Source: Acidobacteriota bacterium
GTDB taxonomy: Bacteria > Acidobacteriota > Polarisedimenticolia > QHYA01
Assembly: GCA_003223995.1 (NCBI GenBank)
Contig: QHYA01000039.1
Location: 1 to 20,074, forward strand
Length of the DNA stretch: 20,074 nt
Reading direction: 5' to 3'
Positions 1 through 7,160 of the stretch are shown here, piece after piece. Positions within the stretch are counted from its first letter, which is position 1, and every line of letters starts with the position of its first letter. The notes under the pieces are model-generated. The model worked only from the letters and a program-made list of their open reading frames with translations. It was not told the origin of the DNA and searched no databases. The translations under genes were made by a program, and so were the position numbers.

Positions 1-255
1 CGGCGTAAGCGACTTCACCTCACGGAAAGATCCGCTCATGCCTGAACGCTTCCTTCATTTCAGTGGGCTTGGCTCCGATGAGGGGAGCTGGTACTACAAC
101 TGCCGGGGCGGCCAGGTTCCGATCTTCCGGGGGGACTGGCTTCGTCTCGACCCGGACGCCCATCCTCGCGCGGATGGAGATCTCACCGACGAAAAACACG
201 GGTGCCGCATACTTCGCGACGCTTCCTGCCGATGTCGGGAGTTTATCTTTTCAGA
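1..255. other. Unassigned 5' stretch before the initiator tRNA
   Basis: No gene is recognised here. The best open frame is on the minus strand from a GTG at 199 to a stop at 20-22 (59 codons). Its first half has fairly high third-position GC, but I cannot match it to a family and see no clear ribosome binding site. It would lie just downstream of the tRNA on the same strand. Plus-strand frames read into the tRNA and are artefacts. No U-rich intrinsic terminator for the tRNA is evident, only a weak ATCT/AGAT stem beside its 3' end. Confidence 0.3.
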
Positions 256-332
<77 letters not shown>

Positions 333-356
333 TCACCGTGTGCTTGTAGCAGACGG

Positions 357-385
357 ATCCTAGCATCCCACCGATCAGGGGTCAA
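357..385 (-). promoter_or_regulatory. Sigma-70 type promoter of the initiator tRNA
   Basis: Read on the minus strand, TTGACC (380-385) and TAGGAT (357-362) are separated by exactly 17 nt, close to the -35/-10 consensus. Transcription would start near 350, giving a leader of about 18 nt before the mature tRNA 5' end at 332. Directly upstream (395-412) is a perfect 9-bp tandem duplication, AGGGCACTC twice. Confidence 0.7.
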
Positions 386-572
386 CCAGACCGCAGGGCA
401 CTCAGGGCACTCAGCAGTTTCGGACCTCCGACGCCCACCCCCGACGGCGCAAGTTTCCCGGCGCCCGGCGTGGGAGATCGGCCAATGGCCGGCTCGAGTT
501 GTTCACGGTTGGGATCTCGAGGCAGGGCAGGCTCCGTCTCGACGAGCAGGCCCTGTCGGGCAGGCGGGAGCG

Positions 573-1079
573 CTATTCGACGGGCTCGCCTCGATCCGCG
601 AGGAGCCGAGCCAGGAAAACCCGGTCCATCTTGTCCCTGTCCCGGAGAGTGTTCTTGGTTAGCCAGAGCAGCCGCGCATTGGCGAATGGGATCCGGACTC
701 CCTCGATCTCGACCTCATTCGTCATCTGGCTGGCCTCGGGATAGGTCATCCCCCCGGCGCTCTTCATCAGATCGACCACGATCTCGTCGGCTACCCGGAC
801 CACGGCGTACTTCTCGAGATCGTCGGCGGTCATGTCACGGACGGCCTGGTCCGGAAGAGTCATCAGCGCCCTTCGAACACGGTCCTGGTTGTCCGGGCTG
901 ATGTCGATCAACAGGTCGATGTCATTGGTGGCCCGCCCGAAGCCGGCCTGGATGACCGCCATCCCTCCAATGACGACGTAGCGGGCTCCCTCGCCGTTCA
1001 GGTTGCGACACAGGGTGAGGAGGTCCTCTAGGAGCGGTGGTCTGGCCTCCGGGACCTGGTTAGCATCCTCAGCGTCCAT
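573..1079 (-). CDS. Nucleotidyltransferase, AbiEii/NTP_transf-like
   Basis: The 168-residue protein has the minimal nucleotidyltransferase core: a Gly-Gly motif (residues 38-39, VIGGMAV), the metal-binding Asp pair in NDIDLLID (D53, D55) and a probable third carboxylate in VVDLMK (D103). A C-terminal helix with KNTLRDRDKMD resembles the KTxRxRDxxD segment seen in this family. Such proteins transfer a nucleotide to protein or RNA; several relatives are toxins or parts of toxin-antitoxin pairs, but no target can be read here. The ATG at 1079 has GAGGAGAG about 6-8 nt upstream, which decides the start over a longer frame opening at 1199. The gene overlaps the 3' end of a small upstream ORF by 52 nt, so the two are probably translated together. 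The family call is fairly sure; the function is open. Confidence 0.8.
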   Translation of the reverse strand: MDAEDANQVPEARPPLLEDLLTLCRNLNGEGARYVVIGGMAVIQAGFGRATNDIDLLIDISPDNQDRVRRALMTLPDQAVRDMTADDLEKYAVVRVADEIVVDLMKSAGGMTYPEASQMTNEVEIEGVRIPFANARLLWLTKNTLRDRDKMDRVFLARLLADRGEPVE

Positions 1080-1264
1080 TCGTCGCTCTCCTCGAAGCTC
1101 CGAAATCGGTGCACGCCCTTGGGAAGGAAGGGCCTGCTGCCCCGGAGCTGAAGCACCAACCGGAGAAACGGGGCCGAGGCGGCGAGGCCCCGAGCCCACC
1201 GGCGACGGCCGACGATCTTCGTCGGCAGCTCGATCGGATCACGCGCAGGGGACACTTTGTTCAT
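1028..1264 (-). CDS. Small unknown protein overlapping the nucleotidyltransferase
   Basis: A 78-residue basic protein lies in a different frame and overlaps the nucleotidyltransferase start by 52 nt. Residues about 48-62 contain PKGVHRFRSFEESDEW. From memory, this resembles a GV-(Y/H)-(R/K)-F-(R/K) plus acidic/aromatic segment in short proteins encoded just before AbiEii-like nucleotidyltransferases; that recollection needs checking by search. The rest is basic, with no membrane segment or signal peptide. It may be the partner (antitoxin-like or substrate-binding) of the downstream enzyme, which is inference from position. The ATG at 1264 lacks a well-spaced ribosome binding site. An in-frame stop lies only 15 nt upstream, so no longer start exists; a GTG two codons in is an alternative. 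Confidence 0.5.
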   Translation of the reverse strand: MNKVSPARDPIELPTKIVGRRRWARGLAASAPFLRLVLQLRGSRPFLPKGVHRFRSFEESDEWTLRMLTRSRRPDHRS

Positions 1265-1501
1265 GCTATCGCCATTATTTCACCCTCGCGAGCACGCCGT
1301 CCAGAAGATCCTCCCTGGCGTTTCCGATCACGCTGACGGCGAGCTGTCGATGACGGGTGTCATCACAGCCATGATGACGCTCGGCGACTCCTTCGCAAAG
1401 CGCGCGCAAACGCAACCGCTGCTTCTCCGCGCTGGCGACCTTGACCGCTGCGACGAGCAAGGGAGCAAGGAGAACGAACGGGCCCGTCGGCTGACCGCGA
1501 C
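1265..1501. other. Intergenic stretch between ftsB and the nucleotidyltransferase module
   Basis: The 237 nt hold no gene I can recognise. A minus-strand frame opening at a TTG (1460) and closing at 1275 encodes 61 residues that match nothing I know and look like shadow coding. A perfect 10-bp palindrome, ACGGGCCCGT, sits at 1478-1487 but has no loop or U-tract, so it is not an obvious terminator for ftsB. An A/T-rich patch (minus strand GAAATAATGG near 1270-1280) could be a -10 region for the downstream module. Confidence 0.35.
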
Positions 1502-1834
1502 CTACCTAGACGGATTGACAGCCTGCGGCGGATCGGAGGATTCCTCGGGGAAGAGGTAGGTCACTTCGCCGGGCTTGATGTAGCCAAGACGCTCCCGAGC
1601 GAGCCGCTCGATGGAGGCGTTGCCGGTCCTCAGCTCCACGACTTCCGCTAGCAAGGCCCTGTTGCGGGCTCGCGCCGCCTCGACCTCCCTCTGAATGCGC
1701 ACTAGCTCGGACTCCTGCGTGGCAACCTCCAGCAACCCCCTGTCTCCGAAGATCGATCGAGCCGTGAAGAACGACAGCGCCGCGCACAGCAGCGCCAGGA
1801 GCAAGCGCCGACGGGAGATGCGGACCCGGCTCAC
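1502..1834 (-). CDS. ftsB: Septum formation initiator, FtsB/DivIC family
   Basis: The 110-residue protein has the family layout: a short basic cytoplasmic N-terminus (VSRVRISRRR), one membrane helix at about 11-28, a periplasmic coiled coil at about 35-72 (ESELVRIQREVEAARARNRA onward), then the signature IERLARERLGYIKPGEVTY. FtsB/DivIC bridges FtsL and FtsQ/DivIB in the divisome. The start is a GTG at 1834 preceded by a purine-rich stretch with AGGAGAG and GAGGA. A longer frame to 2053 adds only low-complexity Arg/Glu sequence and was not used. The GTG overlaps the TGA that closes the enolase frame (GTGA), implying translational coupling. Enolase-ftsB synteny is well known in Proteobacteria, which supports both calls. 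Confidence 0.88.
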   Translation of the reverse strand: MSRVRISRRRLLLALLCAALSFFTARSIFGDRGLLEVATQESELVRIQREVEAARARNRALLAEVVELRTGNASIERLARERLGYIKPGEVTYLFPEESSDPPQAVNPSR

Positions 1835-3618
1835 TTCCTCTTCTTCCCTCTCCTGCCGGTCCCGTGACTCGCAGATCCGCCTTCTTCCGGAGCGCTTCCG
1901 CCTTTCGTTACGGCTCCGCTGGACCCCTTCCTCCCTGCCCTCGCGGCTCGAGTCCCTCCAGGGAATTCCATACGCGCGACACCCGCCGCGCGGCCGGCCC
2001 TTGCGCCGGAATCGGGTCGAGCGCCTAGAGCAACGGCCTTCTCTGGAGGCCATCCGAGCTGCTCGGTGCTCCCTCGCCCCCCCTCGGCCTGCCCCTCAAC
2101 TCCAGCACGGCCGCCCCCGGCCTGCCCGGACACTCCGCGCCCTTCCGCGGTCCCGCCCGTTCCGTCGGCGTGCCCCGCGCCTCCCCCCGCGGCACGCCTG
2201 GCAAGGCTCCGGATCCCGCGGAGCCGCCCTGTGAACGCGCGCATCGATGGGCGCGCACGGTCGGTGGGGGCGCTCGTCCCGGACCTGCGTTGCTTGGAAG
2301 GCTTCGAGACGGAAACGGGCACGCGGAGCAGAACCGCCGATCTGGGAAACACCTCCGCGCCGCGGTACACCGCCTCCTCGCCGAGCTCCTCCTCGATGCG
2401 CAGCAACTGGTTGTACTTCGCCACGCGTTCGGAGCGAGCCGGAGCGCCGGTCTTGATCTGCCCGAGGTTGAAGGCCACGGCGATGTCCGCGATGGTGGTG
2501 TCCTCCGTCTCCCCCGAGCGGTGCGAGATGACGGTCGAGTATCCGAACTCGCGCGCCGTGGCGATGCAGTCGAGGGTCTCGCTCAGTGTGCCGATCTGGT
2601 TCGGCTTGATGAGCACCGTGTTGGCGACTCCGCGCCTGACCCCCTCTTCCAGCAGTTTCCTGTTCGTGACGAAGATATCGTCCCCCACGAGCTGCACGCG
2701 TCCGCCGAGAGCGCCGGTCAGGAGCTTCCAGCCTTCCCAGTCGTCCTCGGCCATGCCGTCCTCGATGGAGACGATCGGGTAGCGGGAGAGGAGCCTTTCG
2801 TAGAAGTGCACGAGCTCGTCTCGCGTCAGAAGCGGCTTCTTCTCGGCGGCCAGCCGGTAGTGGCTCCCCTCGCGGAAGGCCGTCGCCGCGCAATCGATGG
2901 CAAGCACGATGTCGCGGCCGGGCTTGTATCCGACCCGGTTCACGGCCTCGAGGATGACGTCGATCGCCTCGATGTTGGAGCGGAGGTTCGGAGCGAAGCC
3001 GCCTTCATCCCCGACTCCCGTCGACAGGTCGTGATCGCGAAGGACTCCCTTGAGGGCGTGATAGACCTCCGTCCCCATCCTCAGCGCATTCGCAAAATCC
3101 GAAGCGCCAACCGGCACCACCATGAATTCCTGTATGTCCACGTTGTTATCGGCGTGAGCCCCTCCGTTGAGAATGTTCATCTGCGGGACCGGAAGGACCT
3201 TTGCGTTGACCCCGCCGAGGTAGCGATAGAGCGGCAGCCCGTAGTGCTCCGCCGCCGCCGCCGCCACCGCGAGCGAGACGCCGATCGTGGCGTTGGCGCC
3301 GAGACGCTTCTTGTTCTCGCTGCCGTCCAGATCGATCAGCAGGGAGTCGATGGAAACCTGATTGGTGGGATCAAGCCCCGCGAGGGCCGGGGCGATCACG
3401 CCGTTGACGTTCTCGACCGCCCGCAGCACCCCCTTGCCGAGGTAGCGGCTGCGGTCCCCATCCCGAAGCTCGATCGCCTCGGAGGAGCCGGTGGAGGCGC
3501 CGGCCGGCACGGCGGCTCGTCCGCAGGTGCCGTCCTCGAGGACGACGTCCACCTCGAGGGTCGGGTTGCCTCGTGAATCGAGAATCTCCCGCGCGATGAC
3601 ATTCTTTATCATGCTCAT
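1831..3618 (-). CDS. eno: Enolase with a long low-complexity C-terminal extension
   Basis: Enolase converts 2-phosphoglycerate to phosphoenolpyruvate in glycolysis and gluconeogenesis. Residues 1-426 are a full enolase: ILDSRGNPT near the N-terminus, ASTG loop (41-44), E164 and E205 (GDEGGF), Mg ligands D242, E286 and D313, catalytic K338 (LIKPNQIGT), SHRSGET (365-371) and K389 (IKTGAPARSER). The family normally ends near residue 430, but this frame stays open to residue 595. The added ~169 residues are rich in Gly, Ala, Arg and Ser, with no domain I recognise. The stop (1831-1833) overlaps the ftsB GTG. Two ATGs lie at 3618 and 3612; the AAAGAGG element is 2 nt from the first and 8 nt from the second, so 3612 may be the true start. 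A frameshift or sequencing error near 2340 that hides the normal stop cannot be excluded. Confidence 0.93.
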   Translation of the reverse strand: MSMIKNVIAREILDSRGNPTLEVDVVLEDGTCGRAAVPAGASTGSSEAIELRDGDRSRYLGKGVLRAVENVNGVIAPALAGLDPTNQVSIDSLLIDLDGSENKKRLGANATIGVSLAVAAAAAEHYGLPLYRYLGGVNAKVLPVPQMNILNGGAHADNNVDIQEFMVVPVGASDFANALRMGTEVYHALKGVLRDHDLSTGVGDEGGFAPNLRSNIEAIDVILEAVNRVGYKPGRDIVLAIDCAATAFREGSHYRLAAEKKPLLTRDELVHFYERLLSRYPIVSIEDGMAEDDWEGWKLLTGALGGRVQLVGDDIFVTNRKLLEEGVRRGVANTVLIKPNQIGTLSETLDCIATAREFGYSTVISHRSGETEDTTIADIAVAFNLGQIKTGAPARSERVAKYNQLLRIEEELGEEAVYRGAEVFPRSAVLLRVPVSVSKPSKQRRSGTSAPTDRARPSMRAFTGRLRGIRSLARRAAGGGAGHADGTGGTAEGRGVSGQAGGGRAGVEGQAEGGRGSTEQLGWPPEKAVALGARPDSGARAGRAAGVARMEFPGGTRAARAGRKGSSGAVTKGGSAPEEGGSASHGTGRRGKKRK

Positions 3619-3674
3619 GGCCTCTTTTCTACCATGCTCCCTTGTTTTCCGGAAGGAATAACAGCCATAATCCC

Positions 3675-3700
3675 AGCGGGTTCCCGCTCACCGGCGGTGA
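3675..3700. promoter_or_regulatory. Two abutting palindromes in the eno-cutA divergent intergenic region
   Basis: AGCGGG-TT-CCCGCT (3675-3688) is a perfect inverted repeat with 6-bp arms. TCACCG-G-CGGTGA (3688-3700) is a second perfect one that shares its first base with the last base of the first. They lie between divergent enolase and cutA starts, about 60 nt from each gene. They could be operators or a short cruciform/hairpin in a leader. No convincing -35/-10 pair is visible for either gene, so the role is inference. Confidence 0.4.
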
Positions 3701-3759
3701 ACGTCTCATGAGCGGGGCGCAAAGGTCCGATCGAATGCTCCGACTCCCGCGACGCAAGA

Positions 3760-4107
3760 ATGCCTGATTCCGATGCGGACCAGGTGATCGTCGTCTTCAC
3801 AACGGTCGGCTCGGAAGACCAGGCCAACTCGATCTCCGAGGAGTTGGTCCAGCGCAACCTGGCCGCCTGCGTCAATGTAGTTCCGGCGATCAAGTCCGTC
3901 TATCGGTGGAAGGGGAAGATCTGGCAGGATGAGGAGTTCCTGCTGATCATCAAGACCACCCGGCAGGCATTCCAGGCCTTGCGCCGGGCGATCAAGACGT
4001 TGCACTCCTACGACCTGCCCGAGTTGCTGGCCATCCCCGCGGCGATGGGAGACGATGCCGTCCTCGACTGGATCCGCAGCGTTGTGAAGCCGGATGAGGA
4101 AAGCTGA
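3760..4107 (+). CDS. cutA: CutA1 divalent-cation tolerance protein
   Basis: The 115-residue protein matches the CutA1 family over its whole length: a VIVVFTTV first strand, LVQRNLAACVNVVP, the SVYRWKGKIWQDEE hairpin, LLIIKTT, and LHSYDLPELLAIP near the C-terminus. CutA1 forms a very stable trimer with a ferredoxin-like fold. It was named for copper tolerance in E. coli, but its biochemical role is still debated. The ATG at 3760 has only a weak purine stretch (GCAAGA) before it. The ATG at 3735 is out of frame. The gene ends 5 nt before the stop of the convergent metB-like gene, leaving no room for an intrinsic terminator. Confidence 0.92.
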   Translation: MPDSDADQVIVVFTTVGSEDQANSISEELVQRNLAACVNVVPAIKSVYRWKGKIWQDEEFLLIIKTTRQAFQALRRAIKTLHSYDLPELLAIPAAMGDDAVLDWIRSVVKPDEES

Positions 4108-4112
4108 CCTTT

Positions 4113-5273
4113 TCAGATCGCGGCAAGTCCCCTTTCGAGATCCGTGATCAGGTCCTCGACGTTCTCGATGCCGACGGAGAGCCGGACCAGTCCCGGCGTG
4201 ATGCCGAGCCGGGCGCGCTCCGGCTCCGGCACCGAGGAGTGGGTCATCGTGGCGGGATGGGAGATGAGTGTCTCCACCCCGCCGAGGCTCTCCGCAAGCG
4301 CGCAAAGCCGCAGCCGGTCGAGGAACCGCTTCGCCCGCGCGTAGCCGACCAGGTCGAAGGAGATCATGCCTCCGTAGCCGCTCATCTGCCTGCGGGCGAG
4401 GGCGCGCTGGGGGTTGCCGGGAAGACCCGGGTAATAGACGCGGCGAACCTTGCGGTGACCCGCCAGGTAGTCAGCCAGCTTCCTGCCGCTGCGGTCGTGC
4501 CTCTCCATGCGCAGGACGAGCGTCTTGATCCCCCGCAGGACGAGCCACGCCTCGAAGGGAGACATCACCGCCCCGATGGAGTTCTGGATGAAGGCCAGGC
4601 GATCGGCGTGCTCCTGACCGCGCACGACGACCGCCCCTCCCAGGCTGTCGGAATGGCCGTTCAGGTACTTCGTGGTGCTGTGGACGACGATGTCGGCTCC
4701 CAGCTCCATCGGCCTCTGGAAAACGGGCGTCATGAACGTGTTGTCCACGACGAGGATCAGCCGGTGATGACGAGCGATGAGCGAGGCTCCCCGGATGTCC
4801 GTCAACGTGAGGATCGGATTCGTTGGGGTCTCGATGTAGAGCATCCGCGTGGAGCCGCGAATCGCCGTGCGAATGTTGCGGAGGTCGGAGGTATCGACCC
4901 AGGTGAAGTCGAGCCCGAGGTTCCGGAGCACCTGCTCGAACAGTCTGTAGGTCCCACCGTAAACGTTGTGGGAGACCACGACGTGGTCCCCGGCAGCCAG
5001 CAGCGCCATGATGGTCGTGATCCCGGCCATTCCCGAAGCGAAAGCGAAGGCCCGTGTTCCTCCTTCGAGCGCCGCGATGTTCCGCTCGAGCGCCGAGCGG
5101 GTGGGATTGATCGTCCGGGCATAGTCATAGCCCGTGAACTTCCCGAGCGCGGGTTGGACGTAGGTGGAAGTGGCGTAGATCGGGGGCATGATCGCTCCGG
5201 TGGTCGGATCCGGCACCTGCCCCGCGTGGATCACGTCCGTGGCGAGTGACTGGCGAGGGCGGGTCTTCTTCAT
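4113..5273 (-). CDS. metB: Cystathionine gamma-synthase/gamma-lyase family PLP enzyme
   Basis: The 386-residue protein is a Cys/Met-metabolism PLP enzyme of standard length. Visible features are the tetramer-contact YARTINPTR motif (Y51, R53), the SGM phosphate-binding turn (80-82), the ring-stacking Tyr in NVYGGTY (Y105), D177 in VVDNTF that contacts the pyridine nitrogen, and the Schiff-base Lys K202 in STTKYLNGHSD. The C-terminal SLGGVETLISHPATMTHSS keeps Glu after GV, as in gamma-synthases and gamma-lyases rather than methionine gamma-lyase. It therefore makes or splits cystathionine in Met/Cys exchange; which direction cannot be settled from sequence, so the gene symbol is provisional. 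Its ATG overlaps the TGA of the upstream small membrane protein gene (ATGA), implying coupled translation. Confidence 0.9.
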   Translation of the reverse strand: MKKTRPRQSLATDVIHAGQVPDPTTGAIMPPIYATSTYVQPALGKFTGYDYARTINPTRSALERNIAALEGGTRAFAFASGMAGITTIMALLAAGDHVVVSHNVYGGTYRLFEQVLRNLGLDFTWVDTSDLRNIRTAIRGSTRMLYIETPTNPILTLTDIRGASLIARHHRLILVVDNTFMTPVFQRPMELGADIVVHSTTKYLNGHSDSLGGAVVVRGQEHADRLAFIQNSIGAVMSPFEAWLVLRGIKTLVLRMERHDRSGRKLADYLAGHRKVRRVYYPGLPGNPQRALARRQMSGYGGMISFDLVGYARAKRFLDRLRLCALAESLGGVETLISHPATMTHSSVPEPERARLGITPGLVRLSVGIENVEDLITDLERGLAAI

Positions 5274-5563
5274 ACGCTGTCGGGTGGGCCGGGGCGCCGT
5301 CCCGTCTCCTGCCGTCCCCGGATCCTCAGGCCAAACAGTCGATAGATCAGCACCTGCATTCCCAGCAGCACCATCAACCCCACGCTGAGAGGGACGAGAG
5401 CCAGAATCCCAGGAAAGATGAAAGCGACCATTCCGATTCCGGCAACGACGGCGACAAGCAGAGCGCCTAGAAGCCCTAAGGACAGGCCGTCCTCTGCCGG
5501 TCCTTCGTGCTCCGGTCCGTCATCCGCCTTGGCGTTCGGACTATCCCCCTTGATCGCGCTCAC
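5270..5563 (-). CDS. Small membrane protein of unknown function
   Basis: The 97-residue protein has a polar, acidic N-terminus (1-26) and two closely spaced hydrophobic segments at about 28-50 and 53-73, with a Phe-Pro-Gly turn (FIFPG) between them. A basic tail follows (LRIRGRQETGRR). I do not recognise the family. The start is a GTG at 5563 with GAGG about 8 nt upstream. The stop overlaps the metB-like start by 4 nt (ATGA), the best evidence that it is a real gene in one transcription unit with that enzyme. A tiny transporter, a membrane anchor or an unrelated gene in the same operon are all possible. Confidence 0.72.
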   Translation of the reverse strand: MSAIKGDSPNAKADDGPEHEGPAEDGLSLGLLGALLVAVVAGIGMVAFIFPGILALVPLSVGLMVLLGMQVLIYRLFGLRIRGRQETGRRPGPPDSV

Positions 5564-5758
5564 CGCCGGATCCTCATGGCTTTCGTCTTGGCTTCCGTCC
5601 GTTCGTCATCGTATGCCTCAGGACATCTCCTTTCACATTCCAGAGGGGATACAATGACGGTTCCCATCGCCGAGGTCAAACGCTGGTTCATAGGGCTGCC
5701 GGCCGGACGTGCTCGTCTTTGGCCCCCCCTCCCTACCCGGATCGGCGGCCAGAACCCC

Positions 5759-6358
5759 TCATCGCGGCTGCCGCGCCGGACGCCGCGTCTTCTTCCCTGC
5801 CATCTTCCGCGCCGTCGCGCCCCTCGGCTCACGCGACATCGGTTGAGGAGGCTTGTCATCCGGCTGCTGCGCCGCCTCCTCCCCGGATCTCTTCCAGGTC
5901 CCGCTCTTCCCTCCCGATTTCGAAACCAGGCCGATCTCTTCGACGGTGATCGAGCGATCCGTCCCCTTGCACATGTCGTAAACGGTCAGGGCGGCCGCCG
6001 CGGCGGCGACCATCGCCTCCATCTCCACTCCCGTTGCGGCGCGCGTCGCGGCCTCCGCCTCGATGGTCACGCAATGGCGCGGCTCGTCGAGCGACAGCCT
6101 CACATCGATCTTGTCGAGCGGGATGGGATGGCAGAGGGGGATCCACTCGGATGCTTTTTTCCCTGTCTGGATGCCCGCGATCTGGGCCACGGTCAGAACA
6201 TCTCCCTTGGCGATGGCGTTCTGCCGGACCAGACGGAACACCTCCTCCGGAAGCTTCACCAGGGCGCGCGCGACTGCCCGGCGAGTCGTCTCCGGCTTTT
6301 GTCCGACGTCGACCATCCTTGTACGCCCTCCGCGATCGACATGTGTCAGCCGCGCCAT
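5759..6358 (-). CDS. moaC: Cyclic pyranopterin monophosphate synthase MoaC
   Basis: MoaC makes cyclic pyranopterin monophosphate from 3',8-cyclo-7,8-dihydro-GTP in molybdenum cofactor synthesis. The conserved core is complete and falls at the usual numbers: MVDVGQK (15-21), K51 in KGDVLTVAQIAGIQ, H77 in IPLCHPIPL, TGVEMEA (109-115), D128 and K131 in YDMCKGTDR, and SKSGGKSGTW (146-155). The start chosen is the ATG at 6358, where homology begins; a purine-rich AGGAAGG lies 2-8 nt before it. About 43 residues follow the family's usual C-terminus and are basic and Pro/Arg/Lys-rich, probably disordered. The gene begins 13 nt after the mobA stop, so the two form one operon. Confidence 0.94.
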   Translation of the reverse strand: MARLTHVDRGGRTRMVDVGQKPETTRRAVARALVKLPEEVFRLVRQNAIAKGDVLTVAQIAGIQTGKKASEWIPLCHPIPLDKIDVRLSLDEPRHCVTIEAEAATRAATGVEMEAMVAAAAAALTVYDMCKGTDRSITVEEIGLVSKSGGKSGTWKRSGEEAAQQPDDKPPQPMSREPRGATARKMAGKKTRRPARQPR

Positions 6359-6371
6359 GGCCTTCCTGCGC

Positions 6372-7130
6372 TCATTCCTCTTGATGGCCGCGGGGCTTTC
6401 CGGACGGCCGGTGACGGCGAGGCGGCGGGAGGCCCAGATGTTCCTCAGCACGCGCCAGCTCCTCGCGGGTATTGATGTTGGTGAAGATGAGAGCGGGATC
6501 CGGTCCACACACGCGGACCGCGACATTCGAGCCGCTCGCGCGGTTCTGCTCCAGACCCGGCGCGCTGACTCTCGACGCGAGATCGGACTCGGTCACTCGT
6601 ATGAGGTCGAGCGTGAGGGCGAATTCGACGGCCTTCCTCTGACCGGCGTCGAGGGCGCCGCGCAGCTTGGGCAGTATGCGGCGGGAGTAAGCCCCGCAAA
6701 GCGGATGAAGATGGCCCGCGATTTCCGGCAAAGCCGCTTCATGCCTTTCCAGTGCGGCGAGCAGCGCCTCGACAGCTTCAGGGACCAGAAAAGGGTAATC
6801 GCAGGCGGCTGCGAAGACGGCATCTGTCCTCGCGGCGGCCAGAGCGGAGGCAAGGGCCGCCAGAGGCCCCTGCCCGGCGGGCTCGTCCACCACCATTCGC
6901 GGTTTCCCGGCGCGAGTCGCGCGGGAGAGATCGAGCCCGTCCAGCTCGCTGGCGCGCTCCGGACGGTCGATGCAGATCAGGACCTCCGACACGCAGGGCG
7001 CCAAGGCATCGAGCACCCACAGCGCCAGCGGCCGACCGGCCAGCTCCGCCAGGACCTTGTCCCGGCCCAGCCTCTGTCCTCGCCCTCCGGCGAGAAGCGC
7101 GCCTGTTGCGAGGATCGGCCGCGCCTGCAT
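6372..7130 (-). CDS. mobA: Molybdenum cofactor guanylyltransferase MobA-like
   Basis: The 252-residue nucleotidyltransferase has the MobA signature ALLAGGRGQRLGRDK near residues 11-25, DEPAGQGPLAAL for base and metal contacts, AACDYPFL, HPLCGAYSR and the C-terminal IFTNINTREEL. MobA attaches GMP to molybdopterin to make the guanine dinucleotide cofactor. Pairing with moaC immediately downstream supports a cofactor role over a sugar-nucleotide transferase. The start is uncertain: ATGs at 7130, 7160 and 7175 are in frame and none has a good ribosome binding site. I chose 7130, which puts the GTP-binding loop at the usual distance from the N-terminus. A 20-bp direct repeat carries both the 7130 and 7160 ATGs. 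Confidence 0.85.
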   Translation of the reverse strand: MQARPILATGALLAGGRGQRLGRDKVLAELAGRPLALWVLDALAPCVSEVLICIDRPERASELDGLDLSRATRAGKPRMVVDEPAGQGPLAALASALAAARTDAVFAAACDYPFLVPEAVEALLAALERHEAALPEIAGHLHPLCGAYSRRILPKLRGALDAGQRKAVEFALTLDLIRVTESDLASRVSAPGLEQNRASGSNVAVRVCGPDPALIFTNINTREELARAEEHLGLPPPRRHRPSGKPRGHQEE

Positions 7131-7160
7131 GTGGATCGCCCGGATGGGCCGCGCCTGCAT
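7111..7160. repeat. Imperfect 20-bp direct repeat at the mobA start
   Basis: The 20 bp at 7111-7130 and 7141-7160 match at 18 positions, with a 30-bp period. Both contain GGCCGCGCCTGCAT, so on the minus strand each copy carries ATGCAGGCGCGGCC. The result is two alternative in-frame ATGs with the same following residues (MQARPI). Confidence 0.8.

Noticed and set aside
20..199. Minus-strand 59-codon GTG ORF downstream of the initiator tRNA
   Set aside because: No recognisable family and no ribosome binding site; left as an unassigned stretch.
1275..1460. Minus-strand 61-residue ORF before the nucleotidyltransferase module
   Set aside because: TTG start, no ribosome binding site and no familiar motif; it reads like a shadow frame in GC-rich DNA.
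1478..1487. ACGGGCCCGT palindrome after ftsB as a terminator
   Set aside because: It has no loop and no U-tract.
2170..3576. 468-codon plus-strand ORF
   Set aside because: It lies antisense to enolase, whose every catalytic motif is intact; the long frame is a by-product of high third-position GC.
5564..5758. Possible small gene between moaC and the two-helix protein (minus strand, stop overlapping the GTG at 5563)
   Set aside because: The frame reads into moaC in the wrong phase and encodes no recognisable protein; only a good AAAGGAG motif argues for it, and it is followed by very short frames.
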